A stretch of 64,000 nucleotides of DNA, from assembly GCA_018398815.1 (NCBI GenBank), contig CM031595.1:132643297-132707296 (forward strand), written 5' to 3'. The notes under the pieces were generated by a model that worked only from the letters and a program-made list of their open reading frames with translations, did not search any database and was not told where the DNA came from. Source of the stretch: Conus ventricosus (taxonomy: Eukaryota; Mollusca; Gastropoda; Neogastropoda; Conidae). How positions within the stretch are numbered: the first letter of the stretch is position 1; each line of letters starts with the position of its first letter. Shown here in pieces: positions 34,689-45,070 of this stretch. A program made the position numbers and the translations under genes.

Positions 34689-34730
34689 AACACACACCCA
34701 CACACACACACACACACACACATGTTCTTC
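34075..34730. repeat. Large compound microsatellite: (CT)n, (GATA)n-like, (CA)n, (ACGC)n
   Basis: CT runs at 34,077-34,150; GATA/GATG-like at 34,160-34,200; CA at 34,215-34,370; CT at 34,372-34,400; CA at 34,402-34,440; GCAC/ACGC tetramers at 34,458-34,500; CT at 34,525-34,588; CA at 34,590-34,610; ACGC near 34,620-34,650; CA at 34,650-34,722. Long reading frames here are repeat artefacts. Confidence 0.92.
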
Positions 34731-34817
34731 CACCCCCTCGTGTTATATTTCCCTCTCAAGCCTTCTTTTGAGGACAACATTTTTTCTCAAAAATGCGTCA
34801 AACCCACGTCCAAGGCC

Positions 34818-34970
34818 ATCTCTCTCTTCTTCTCTCTCTCTCTTCTCTCTCTTCTCTCTCTCTCTTCTCTCTCTCTCTCTCCGCTCTCTCTTTCTTCTCT
34901 CTCTCTCTTCTCTCTCTCTCTCTCTCTTTTCCTCTCTCTCTCTCGCTGTTTCTCTCTCTCTTTCTGGCGT
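34818..34970. repeat. (CT)n microsatellite
   Basis: CT repeat with T-rich interruptions. Serine/leucine strings in translation are artefacts. Confidence 0.9.
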
Positions 34971-35285
34971 TCCGTTTCCCTTCTCAATCCTTTAGCTGGA
35001 GGAGTTGTGTAAACAATATTTTCCTCGAAAACGACATTTTTCAAGGACAAGACACCCCCTCTCCCCACCCCACCTCACTTTCCCCCACATACCCTTCGGG
35101 TAGGCGGCACTCAGTTCTATAGATTTCAACAGAAGAAGCAAAAAATGAATAGACTGTGCAAACACCTGGAGCAACCTCACTTTTTCCGAGACCTGGACCG
35201 ATTTTCTGAAAAAAGCCATTCTGTTTGATAAGGAAGCCCAACGGAATCATCAGTCCACATGTTTTGTATTGACGTCTTTCGACAG

Positions 35286-35371
35286 AAAGCGGAGAATGGT
35301 GGTGGGAGCAGTTGCAAGCAGCGGCATATTCAGAGGTTTCTTCATGGGAAGGCCAATGTATGGAATTGGAG
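35286..35371 (+). CDS. Candidate coding exon of a spliced host gene (unknown function)
   Basis: The exon is bounded by an acceptor (TCTTTCGACAG, ending 35,285) and a strong donor (GTGAGTAAT from 35,372). It is 86 nt, open in the frame starting at its second base, and reads MVVGAVASSGIFRG then FFMGRPMYGIG, a small-residue and hydrophobic-rich stretch. The last base is phase 1 and joins the exon at 36,282 to form a Gly codon with no stop. No family is recognised. The upstream start is not found; the Met inside the exon could be the start, or an earlier exon may exist. Splice signals plus matching phase are the only support. Confidence 0.45.
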
Positions 35372-35444
35372 GTGAGTAATTACCTGTACATTGGCGAAGC
35401 ACCGAGAAACGGAATCTTTGGGACTCTGTTTTTGTTGGCGAGGG

Positions 35445-35480
35445 AGAGAGAGAGAAGTGAGAGAGAGAGCAGAGAAGATA

Positions 35481-35531
<51 letters not shown>

Positions 35532-35535
35532 GTGT
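35445..35535. repeat. (GA)n microsatellite in the candidate intron
   Basis: GA repeat with short interruptions, running into GTGT sequence. Confidence 0.9.
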
Positions 35536-35739
35536 GTGTGTCTGTGTGGTCTGTGTGTCTGCGTCCTGTCTGCTGTCTGTCCTGTTTCTTTGTTCGGGCG
35601 AGGCAGTTTTCGTATGTGTGTGGGTTGTATGTTTGTACTTCAGTTAAAAAAAAGGGGGGCCCCCCGCCCATTCACGTAAAGTAATTTTTAAACGGAAAAG
35701 CTGTGATGTGCCTTTGTGAGGGAATGTGCGGCACGCGCA

Positions 35740-35960
35740 CGCGCGTTTCTTGTGTGTGTGTGTGAATGTGTGGGTGTGTGTGTGTGTGTGTGTGTGTGTG
35801 TTGTGTGTGTGTCGCGTAGCGTGCGTGCGTGGCGTGTGTGGTGTGTGTGTGTGTGTGTTGTGTGCGTGAGCGTGTGTGAGTGCGTGCGTTGCGTTGTGTG
35901 CGTGTGTGAGTGTGTGTGTGTGTGTGTGTGTTGTGTGTGTGTGTGTGCGTTGTGCGTTGC
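35740..35960. repeat. (TG)n/(CGTG)n microsatellite in the candidate intron
   Basis: TG repeats with GCGT interruptions, interrupted near 35,815-35,850. Confidence 0.9.
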
Positions 35961-36281
35961 CGTTGCGTTCGTTCGTTTCTTTGAGTCAAAGCCAGTTACT
36001 TTGCCGAAAAGGGAAACGCTGTGTGTGTGTGCGATCGGTCTTGTGTGTGTGCAGGTTTGGGTGGAGGGGAGGGGGGTGTGCGCGCGCGATGCGCTTTCGT
36101 GCACCAGCGCTAAAGAGATCGCACAGAAAGTGATTGACAGCATTTTCTCTCTTTTGGTTTGGTTTTCGTTCTTTGTTTGTTTGTTTGTTTATAAAATGTT
36201 TGCATCCTTAAATAAAACATCGGTTTAATTATATTTAAAAACGTTCGTAAAACGATCTTTTTTCTTTTCTTTTTTTTTTAG

Positions 36282-36419
36282 GCTGTGTACCAAAAGGACA
36301 GTGTTACTCTGGGAAATATGTGCTTATGACCTGCGCTACTTTTGTTTGTTTGTTTGGTTTGTATGTTTGTTTCCTCTCTGCCTGTTTGTTATGGGAAGGA
36401 GATAGCATTTGTCCCAAAC
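36282..36419 (+). CDS. Candidate second exon, Cys-rich (unknown function)
   Basis: It is preceded by an excellent polypyrimidine tract and acceptor (TTTTCTTTTCTTTTTTTTTAG, ending 36,281). In the phase set by the previous exon it reads CVPKGQCYSGKYVLMTCA, then a hydrophobic, Cys-containing part derived from TTTG-rich DNA. The spacing C-x5-C-x9-C recalls small disulfide-rich secreted domains, perhaps ShK-like, but this is not an assignment. A possible donor (GTAAAT) is at 36,420. If the exon simply reads on, the frame stays open to about 36,898. The intron between (35,372-36,281, 910 bp) carries GA and TG microsatellites. Confidence 0.4.
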
Positions 36420-36814
36420 GTAAATTAGTAGCTTTGATGTACGATACTTTCTTTCTCTTTGTGTTGTGTGTGTTGGATATATTGCGTGATTACTTCCTTG
36501 TATGGTTGAGGTGGTTAGACAGGAAATTCGTACGCTGTCACCGGCATTTGCTCCCAAATTTGGATGCATGGTGTGTTTTCTCCTCTGCATTACGCTCGCC
36601 CCATTGTTTCTTTCCACCAGTGTTGGTCTCGAAGTATCTCGCCCTGAGCATTTTGTCCCCAACATTTTGGTCATCAGCGAATGTTTCCTTAATCCGTGTG
36701 CAATTTTTGAATCCCCAGCGTTATCCTCAACATCTTCGTCTTCAAAATTTTGTTTCAAACATTTTGTCTCCAGCATATTTTCCCAAAAATTTCGTTCCAA
36801 TATTTTATCCCAAC

Positions 36815-36826
36815 ATCTCTCTCTCT

Positions 36827-36872
<46 letters not shown>

Positions 36873-36880
36873 TCTCTTCT
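36815..36880. repeat. (CT)n microsatellite
   Basis: CT repeat. The preceding bases (36,640-36,815) show a loose recurrence of CATTTTGTCCC-like words, too degenerate to call a period. Confidence 0.85.
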
Positions 36881-36985
36881 ACCTCATACTGGATATAAGC
36901 TACCACGGGTTTTTCACAAGTTCAATCCGAGATAATTCCTACACTAAACCCAGCAATTTCGAAACCTTTTCCTGTCCATCTTCAG

Positions 36986-37080
36986 TTTCAACGTGCTGCA
37001 TGCTGTGGTTACGAGAGCAGTGTTTCAGAGTGAATGATGACGTTGTCACGAGCGAATTCTCATTAAGATGGGGGTCTTCT
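36986..37080 (+). CDS. Possible third exon of the same candidate gene
   Basis: An acceptor with good pyrimidine content (CCTGTCCATCTTCAG, ending 36,985) leads into STCCMLWLREQC and FRVNDDVVTSEFSLRW, the frame compatible with the phase of the donor at 36,420. The 3' end is not defined. It is Cys-containing like the preceding exon. Support is weaker than for the first two exons. Confidence 0.25.
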
Positions 37081-37140
37081 TCTTCTTCTTTAAAAAAATA
37101 CTGGTTCACTCAAAAACGAGGAGGTCACCAACGCGGCATG

Positions 37141-37440
37141 TTAAAAAGTAGAATAAAAATACATAAAAACAGTTGCGACTAGACTGTTGGCTGGAGCAAA
37201 CGTGGAACAAGGGGTCGCACTCGTTATATAAAATATTGGGTAGGGAAAGTTTAAAAATAGAAAAAGTTCATAGCAGATCTCAAAACTGTGAATCAACCGT
37301 TTTTTGAATGAGAATGCACCCTGTGGCAATCTTGATGGCACCGGCAGTGAGTTCCACAAGCGTAACAGAACTGGGTAAAAAGAATGAAGTGGCTGTAATA
37401 TTAGATGCGGTATGGTATACATTGACCGCCACTCTGGTGC
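37141..37440 (-). mobile_element. LINE 3' fragment (C-terminal end of the pol ORF)
   Basis: The minus strand reads HSFYPVLLRLWNSLP then GAFSFKKRLIHSF, matching the R-LWNSLP...F+++L signature at the end of many LINE pol proteins. It lacks the RT core, as expected of a 5'-truncated copy. Its family differs from, or is only distantly related to, the LINE at 30,880. Confidence 0.5.
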
Positions 37441-37800
37441 TACTTTTATTTCAATACTTGGTGTTCATTGGATATCAATTACTTTAGCTCTGCCTTTGAA
37501 AAAAGGTGTTAAGTTTAATAAAATGACCTGATCGATCACAAAGAAATGTTTTGTGTTTGGATTTATTAGGCTTTCTCTCCCAACTCCCTTGTCATGTAAT
37601 GGCATAGATCCGGGACTGCTCATTGCGACTCCCGTCACGAGGAGCGGGAAGGTAGGTGCTCCTCTGGTGATCAGGGGACCGTATTCTTGTTGGTGTTTCG
37701 GGGACAGAAAAAAAAAAATGGACTGAAACATAATTCGGCAGAGTTACCGGTTGACCACTTCGCTTTTTATTTGTATTGAAGGCGGGGTGGTTTACTTTTT
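37441..37800. other. No gene seen
   Basis: Unique sequence. An open minus-strand frame (37,465-37,731) could be upstream sequence of the LINE fragment, but I do not recognise a domain in it. Confidence 0.4.
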
Positions 37801-37829
37801 TTTTAAGCTATTTTAAATCCTAGATTGTT

Positions 37830-38020
37830 TCAAGTTTAGTTTTGATAGATTCAGTTTGTCTTTGATAGTTTCATTTAGTCTTTGATTGTTTCTTATTTAG
37901 TCCTTTCTTTTTTCAATTTAGTCTTTGATTTGTTCAAACTTTGTTTTGATTGTTTAATTTAGTCTTTTATTGTTTCAATTTAGTCTTTTATTGTTTCAAC
38001 TTAGTCTTTGATGTTTTCTT
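37830..38020. repeat. About 20-bp minisatellite (TTGTTTCAATTTAGTCTTT units)
   Basis: About nine degenerate units with core TTTAGTCTTTGATTGTTTC. Strand composition is strongly T-rich. Confidence 0.8.
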
Positions 38021-38404
38021 TTTCTTTTTTTTTCGTGCTTTTTTCATCTCTGTCTTATTAGTTTCTGAACATAGATTGTACATTCCGGCTACTTCATTCT
38101 TTTCAATCAATCCCCTCCTGATTTCAGAAGGGGGGGGAAAAAAAGCATTCTCATCGTTCAGTGATAAAAACAGCCAAACTGGGTTTTGTCTTGTGGGCGG
38201 CCGTCAGAAACTATCATGTCACGTGAAAGAACCAGTATGAAGTCGTTATGGTCTCCACCAGAGGAGGCCACCGCAAATGTTGCTGAGTCAATTCAATCTG
38301 TCCAGAGATGCACAGCTGGTCAAGTCTTCAACAGCTCGGAATCCGCTTGAACACCGCCTGGACCGCTTTATAGGGCATGTTCATGTCCACCCAGTGAGAG
38401 TTAA

Positions 38405-38983
38405 TAATAATTGATTGAATCTATAGAATAGCAATAATCATAATAAAATAATCATAATAGTGATATTATGATGATATGATAACATAGCATTTTTAAAGCG
38501 CCTTGGCAAAGGGTTCTAGGCGCTGTCAATAACATTTCGTCGTACGCAGGGTTGCCTACCTGGGTATACCGATTAAGAGCTTAGCCTGGCCGGCGCTTCA
38601 TTCAGTCGTTTCCCGTGTCATCAGTCAATCTCATTCTCGATTTCCTTATCAGTTTTCCTTCATTCTTTCAATTATCACGCGGGGCTGAATGTGTAACATG
38701 CTATCCATGCCAATGGCCAAACTGGCCCTTCTCTTCGAAAAATAAGTTGGTGATGGGATTTTACATTGGTGCAAGATGTTACGCGGTGCGTTCACACAAG
38801 GACCTTGATTTATAGTCTCATTCGTAGTACTTTTGGGAAAATGGGAGACAGAACATCATATGAGATCTCCGACGGGAAAAAATCCCGCCTGTACCGAAAC
38901 GCCGGCGGAGATTCGCACCAGCAACCCAGGATCAACAAGATGACGAGTCCGGCGCTTTACTTCTGGGCTACCCAGCCCCCATA
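38405..38983 (-). mobile_element. Old copy of the same tRNA-derived SINE family
   Basis: On the minus strand, from 38,980 down, the tRNA-like head has a CGT-type loop (GACTCGTCATC) and a damaged box B, then CGGCGTTTCGGTACAGG. The body holds GTGTGAACGCA, ATCTTGCAC, GGCCAGTTTGGCC and GGGAAACGACTGAATGAAGCGCC. The 3' part has AAGCGC and an A/T-rich ATTATG tail. The order matches 21,033-21,556 throughout, but with many substitutions, so it is much older than the LTR-nested copies. Confidence 0.85.
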
Positions 38984-39986
38984 AGGTTCCCGATAGGTTG
39001 CCAATACTGAAAGCTGTGACATGTGATCACCAAAACGGAGAGGAAAGCAACTAAAGTTAATCAGAAAAGAAAACACTAGATGCAAGGCATCTAAACGTAA
39101 CTCCCAGTACAGTGACAGACAGGGGAGAAATTTCCAGTAGTGGAAGAAAAAATTTCGACAGTTGCGGTGGTTATTTCCCTTATCGGACTTGAGTTTTAAA
39201 AAAACATATCATTTATAGCCGTTAGTAACGTCCATTTGGTAATATAAAACTTCGGGAGGATCATCGTGACTATAATGAACATACCTACAAATTTTTCAGA
39301 AAGATCGGCCCAGAAGGTTTGTTGGAGCGGTGGAAACATTTGACCACAGACGGACAGACAGACAGACCGAACACACAGACAGCATTTATTCGATACCATT
39401 GTAACGTACTCCCTGTTCTTTAAGAACTGGGGGATATAAAAGTTTGTGTGATGAGGAAGGAAAGCTGGCAGACAATCATGTCTTTGTCTTGACCGTCATG
39501 GGCAGCAAGCGGGGATGATGCGTGGCATCAATGATCAGCAGCAGAGCAGCAGCAGTGCCCTAGTTCCCTTTGTGGATGTCTGTGCAAATACTGTGATGGT
39601 TCATTCTGTAGCGATACGTGTTTGTTCCAGCATTGGAGTGAGGCATTATGTCTGGTGCTCGTTACTCTAGATTGGTAAGAGAGAGAGAGAGAGAGAGGAT
39701 GAGAGAGAGGGAGAGAGGGAGAGAGAGAGAGAGAGAGAGAGATAGGAGAGAGAGAAAGAGAAGTCGTGGAGGAGGGTTAAGAATTGCTGTGTACAGTGCT
39801 TCTAGATGATTTTGGTGGTGGTGGTGGTGGTGGTTTGGTAGTGTGGGTGTTTTTGTTGTTGTTGTTGTTGTTGTTGTTATTCTGGTTATACGTTTGTACC
39901 CAAATAAAAGCAACATTCGGAAATGGTGAACTTCTGTAACTGTCTCTCTCCTCTCCCTTCACTCTCTCTCTCTTTCTCTGTTCTCT

Positions 39987-40033
<47 letters not shown>

Positions 40034-40611
40034 TCTTCTCTCTCTTTGTGGGAAATCGATTTGTCAGGTTTTACCCCCTAGTTCAGACATGGCAAGGATG
40101 GAATTGCACTTGGGCTTCCTTTTCGGGAGCTTATAGGAAATTAGCTTTGGCGGTACATCGGCTTAATAGAGATATTTTATAGTTATACAACGTCCAGGCT
40201 ATCCAGTGCCATAGATCGGCATGCACATAAACAAGGCTAGGTGGCCGCTGTCATCACAGCAATGACAGAGTAACGGTGAGAAGTTTCGCTTGCGTTTTGC
40301 ATTTAAAGTCGGTTATTAATTTGTTGAGTAAAGTGATTACAATACACGGTTTACATGAATTAGCCCGAAGTCAGTCATGGCACCTGACATGTTTGTTGAT
40401 TTTGTGAAAGGGGGGGAACATGGAAAAGATCGAACTGGTGGAGCGCGGTTACTGAGTTTAATTGTCTAACCGCTTCGCCCCGATGGCCTGTGTTATCCGA
40501 TTCCCCGGTGAAATATTGTTTATGCTATTTGGAAACGAGGGTCATTTTCGGTCTAGTAAACTGTTTCACGTGGTTGTGTTAGAGCAAAGTTCACGATGTT
40601 TCGTTGTGGTT

Positions 40612-40679
<68 letters not shown>

Positions 40680-40690
40680 TCTCTCTCGTT
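38984..40690. other. Non-coding stretch with microsatellites
   Basis: It contains a (GACA)n patch at 39,350-39,385, (GA)n at 39,678-39,765, (GGT)n/(TTG)n at 39,812-39,878, (CT)n at 39,940-40,050 and a pure (CT)n at 40,614-40,690. No gene is recognised. Confidence 0.65.
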
Positions 40691-40694
40691 TTAA

Positions 40695-41180
40695 TTTGTT
40701 CTTACAGACAAACTGGCATTCCAGCATGGATGGAAACGTCAAAATTGAATGGTTTCTCTCATTAAAAAGTAGTTTGAAATGGAAAAGTATTTCATGTTTA
40801 TTACAAAATATATGGGCATAAAATATAATGTAACAAATTACGAACTAGAAACACGGGCTGTCAATGAAAAAGTAAATGGTTCGAAGCATCGGACAATAAA
40901 GCATGCCCCAAGTGTGTAGAGGGAAACAACAGTGAAGATGAAGTGCATTTGTTTTTGATTGTTGTTTAGCAGATATTCGAAGTAGATGTAAAATTTTCAG
41001 GGAGCCAGCTGCTCAAGACAAGACCTGTAGCAATTCTATCTAGTAAAGAATGAACAAAATACCATATTTTTGCAGATAGAAAATCAGTACGCTTGTGATT
41101 TCGAAGAAAGAATATCTTAAACATTTGTTGAGCCAAAAATGTGTGATGATGTTTGAACTCATGTTAGCGCTTTTGTGTAT
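40695..41180 (+). mobile_element. LINE tail fragment with C-terminal zinc-finger remnant
   Basis: In two frames the plus strand reads YFMFITKYMGIKYN, then TNYELETRAVNEK and GSKHRTIKHAP, then CPKCVEGNNSEDEVHLF (about 40,902-40,952). The CPxC followed by ED-E-H is the pattern at the C-terminal end of several animal LINE pol proteins. Upstream RT is absent and at least one frameshift is present. It is a dead 5'-truncated copy. Confidence 0.5.
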
Positions 41181-41234
41181 TTTCATGGCTTGATGGTCGA
41201 AGAAATGGATGCTGAAGTGTGCAGAGTGAGATGA

Positions 41235-41250
41235 GTGAGTTTGTTGTGTG

Positions 41251-41293
<43 letters not shown>

Positions 41294-41400
41294 GTGTGTG
41301 TGTGTGTGCTTTGTGTGTGTGTGTGTGTGTGTGGTGTGTGTGTGTAGTGCGCGCGGTGCGGTTGCGTGCGTGCGTGCGCAGTGTGGTGTATGTTGTGTGA
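41235..41400. repeat. (TG)n microsatellite
   Basis: TG repeat with GCGCG interruption toward its end. Confidence 0.9.
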
Positions 41401-41587
41401 GGTGTTGTTTTGTATCCGCCACGTTTGTGTTGGCCGATTGTAGATTTGAATTTCTGTTTAACTGTTCATTTCCTGTTTTTTGTGTTGAATGGCCAGGATA
41501 TTGAGCATGCTTTAATACTGAATTGTAACCCCCTTGCCAACAGGGCTTGTTGCTATTGGCATAAAAATGTGTCAGTGTCAGTGTCGT

Positions 41588-41588
41588 G

Positions 41589-41619
<31 letters not shown>

Positions 41620-41642
41620 GCTATCCTCTCTCTATCTCTCTC
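41588..41642. repeat. (CT)n microsatellite
   Basis: CT repeat with a few interruptions. Confidence 0.85.
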
Positions 41643-41837
41643 ATGTGAAACTGTACAAATTGTGACCTCAACGCCATTTCTATTCGAGTTTACGACTCAA
41701 TTTTGATTATCCCAGAGGAAAAAGATTCTAAGAGTGGTCTTCGTTTTGTAGATGTACAGCAAAAGATCAAAATCTGTGGTAATGGGGGAAGGGGGAGGGG
41801 AGGGGAGTGGGCGCGAGCGTGCGTGCGTTGCGTGCGT

Positions 41838-41845
41838 TGGTGTGT

Positions 41846-41908
<63 letters not shown>

Positions 41909-42023
41909 ATGTGTGCACCAATGCACATGGTCGGAAAGAGGTATACGTTTCCTTGTGTGTACACATGTGTTTCAGTGTGTGTGTGTCTGTTTGTCTGTCT
42001 GTTGTCTGTCTATCTGTCTCTCG

Positions 42024-42098
<75 letters not shown>

Positions 42099-42100
42099 CT
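41838..42100. repeat. Two (TG)n arrays with (GTCT)n between
   Basis: Pure TG at 41,850-41,906 and 42,028-42,090, GTCT-type repeat at 41,986-42,020, CG core at 42,090-42,098. Confidence 0.92.
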
Positions 42101-42109
42101 TGCCTGCTG

Positions 42110-42550
42110 AAACTTAGATGCATTTTCCCCACGGCAAAAACAAAAACAAAAAATACGCGATGGTTTTTCACAGCCTGTGGGTGTTGAGCTAATGATTTCT
42201 GCGATTTAAGTGCATCCAAAAAAGCGCCAACTTCTGTGATTTTCAGATCGAGTGCATGTCGAGAAATGCGTGTCTGAAATCGCTTCAAAGCGCGAATTTT
42301 AACATCGAAAAGGGCGAAGTTCATGGGTCCTGCATTGTTCCCGAAGCCCTTAGTGAGTGTATGCATGTTTGTGTTGTATGGTGTGTTGCACGCGAGGGTC
42401 AGTGTGTACGGTATGTTGTGTACACCATTAAAGAAAGGAGATCATTCCACGTTGGATATGTTACAGAGCCAGCTGATTTAGGTTGTTCTGAGAAACCATG
42501 TCTGCGCTTTCTATGTGGAAAGTTCGCGGTGTTTGAAATTTATACCCCCT
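42110..42550. other. Unique stretch, no gene recognised
   Basis: Non-repetitive sequence with short frames on both strands. No domain or splice structure that I could support. Confidence 0.5.
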
Positions 42551-43380
42551 GTTCTCTTGACAATCCAAAGAAATTTATCAGTCCCGCTTTCGACATTCAA
42601 AAGAAATTCTTTATCACTCCCGCATTTTCCACATTGAAAAGAAATTTAGCATCATTCCCTGCTTTTTGACATTTAAATTGGATTTATCATCCCTTCGCTT
42701 TTTTTTTTAACAGTCCCGCGTTTTAACATTTAAAAGACATTTGTCATTCCCGTTTTTGACATGTGAAAGAAAATTATCATTCCAGCTTTTGACATGTAAA
42801 AGACAATTTTCATACCCGCATTTTGACATTTCAAACGTATTTGTCATTCCCGCGTTTTGACATGTGAAAGAAATTTATCTTCTTTTTTTTTATTGTTTTG
42901 TTTTTGTTTTTACATTAAAAAATCTAACGGTCCCCGCTTTTTGACATGCAAAAGAAAAGTATCACTTCCGATTTTTGACATTGAAAGGAAATGTATCATT
43001 CACGCTTTTTGACATGTGAAAGAGATTCAACATTCCGCTTTTTGACAAACAAAAACAATCTATGAAACCCCCCTTTTTGAAATTTAAAAGAAATTTATCA
43101 TTCTCGCTTTTTGACATATGAAAGATTTTTCATAGCCAGTTTGTTTGTTTTTTGTTTGTTTTGTTTTTTCCATCTAAAAGAAATTTATCTCTCCCCGTTT
43201 TTTGACATTGAATAAAAATATCATTCCCGCTTTGTGTCTTTCAAAAGGAATTTAACATTCCCACTTTTTTCTTTTTTCTTTTTTTTCTTTTTTTTTTTTT
43301 TGACATGTGGAAGAAATTCATCATTCCGCTTTTTGACATGTAAAAGAAATTGATCGTTCCCGATTTTCGACATCTAATCA
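42550..43380. repeat. 33-36 bp minisatellite (over 20 degenerate units)
   Basis: Units alternate AAAGAAATTTATCATTCCC and CGCTTTTTGACATGT over more than 800 bp. Poly-T expansions interrupt it at 42,699-42,712, 42,879-42,910, 43,140-43,170 and 43,266-43,301. Confidence 0.88.
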
Positions 43381-43399
43381 CGCGCTTTCGGGTTCTCTT

Positions 43400-43614
43400 A
43401 TTTTTCAATTACGTCTAAAGCTATCAATCCTTTGGGGCGTTTACGTGTGGTTTCAACATAATGATCCTAGCAGTTATCTGTCTCCTTGGGATGTGGCAAA
43501 AGTGAGAATGTGGGGCATTAGTGCTCACCATGTCTTGGTTCTCCGAGACCAGGGGTGGGAGGGGGGGGATGGTGGATGGTGGGGGGGGGGATACAATTTC
43601 ACACAAGTATGCAT

Positions 43615-43659
<45 letters not shown>

Positions 43660-43666
43660 CGTGCGT

Positions 43667-43707
<41 letters not shown>

Positions 43708-45070
43708 TGTGTGTGGGGGGGGGGGTGTGGGTGTTTGGGTTGGGGTTTTTCTTTAAAACACTGATCCCCCAAAATAAAGCCGAAATTTTTAAAAGCCCAA
43801 AAAGTTCAAAAAGAAGATTTCATAAGGGGTTTTTTTTCTTTTTGCTTTTGGGGGGTGTTGTTTTTGGGTGTGGGGGGGGGGGTTTGTGTGTGGTTTGTTG
43901 TGTGGGTTTGTGTGTGGGGTTTTTAAAAAATTAAATTGTTAAATCGTTTTGCCGAAAAATTTTTTTGTGTGGTGTGTTTTTTTTTGTTGTGTTTTTTTTG
44001 TGTGTTGTGTTGTGTGAAGGGGGGGAAGGGAGGATAAACAGTGTTTTTTGTGGGGTGTTTTTTGTTGGTTTGGGGTTGTGTGTGTGTGTGTGTTGTGGGG
44101 TGGTGGGTGGTGTGTGGTGGTGTGGTGTGTGTGTGAGGGGGGGGGGGGGGGGGGGCCCCGGGTTTGTATTTTGTGTGTGGTGGGGGTTGTGTGGTGTGGT
44201 GTGTTGTGTGTGGTGTGGGGTGTGGGGTGTGGTGGTGGTGGGGGTTTCGGCGGGGTCTTTTGTTTTTGGTTCTTTGGGCGGTTTCTGGTTGGGCGGGTGG
44301 TATTGGGGGGGGGGCGTTGTCTGGGTTGTTTTGTTTTTGGGGGTTTTTTTGGGGTCAGGGGAAAAAATTTTCAAGCATAAGGTTCTCCGGCCCAACCCCG
44401 AAGTCCTTTCCCTTGGGCGGGGATTTGGGAAATGGCACAGTGAAGTTTGGGGTCGACGGGGCCCCTCGTATTTCCCATCATGGGAAATTTTGTTCCCCCT
44501 GTTGTGAGGGGAAAGTGAGGCTGTTGGTTTAGCAGAGGAGTATGGGTTTTGTGGGGGGGGTTTGTTGGGTGGGGGGTGGTTTTTGGGTTGGTGTGTGGTG
44601 TGTGTGGTGGGGGGGTTGGTGGTGGGGGGGGGTGTGGAGGGAGGGTGAGGTGGGGGGGTGTTTTGTTTTTGAGAAGTTGGAAAGTGGGGTGGTGTGGGGG
44701 GGGGGGTTGGGGGTGTGGGGTGGGGGTGGGTGGTTGGGGTGGGGTTTTTGGGGGGTGGGGTGGGTGGGGGGGTGGGGTTGGGGGTGGTGGGTGGTTTTTT
44801 GGTATAAGGGGTTTGGGATAATGATGGCTGTTTTTCGCTTGCGACAGTAGCTCACCTAATTCCATTTTTTTGGGAACGTTCAGACACCTAAAGTGGGGTT
44901 TATGCTTCATTCGTTCAAAAAGGGTTTCTCTCTCTCTCTCTCTCCTTTCCCTCTCCCCTCTCTCTTTCTTTTTCCCCCTCCCCCTTCTCTCTCTCTCTCT
45001 CTCTTTTCCCCCTCTCCCCTCCCACACACACACACACACAACCACACACAAAACAAAACCCCTGCACCTC
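43400..45070. other. Low-complexity G/T-rich stretch
   Basis: (TG)n at 43,617-43,715, then about 1 kb of GGGG/TTTT-rich sequence with eroded GT repeats (43,850-44,350 and 44,540-44,810). A more ordinary island at 44,370-44,530 shows no recognised product. (CT)n lies at 44,930-45,010 and (CA)n at 45,023-45,052. Long translated G/W/V- or P/H/T-rich frames are artefacts. Confidence 0.7.

Noticed and set aside
33928..36143. Several long frames rich in Cys/Val, Ser/Leu, Thr/His or Arg/Glu
   Set aside because: They follow TG, CT, CA and GA dinucleotide repeats exactly. The real signal here is the exon pair at 35,286 and 36,282.
36640..36815. Tandem repeat of CATTTTGTCCC-like words
   Set aside because: No constant period could be found; recorded only as loose recurrence.
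43931..45051. Long Pro/His/Thr- or Gly/Trp/Val-rich frames
   Set aside because: They are opposite readings of a GT/GGG-rich low-complexity stretch with unreliable homopolymers.
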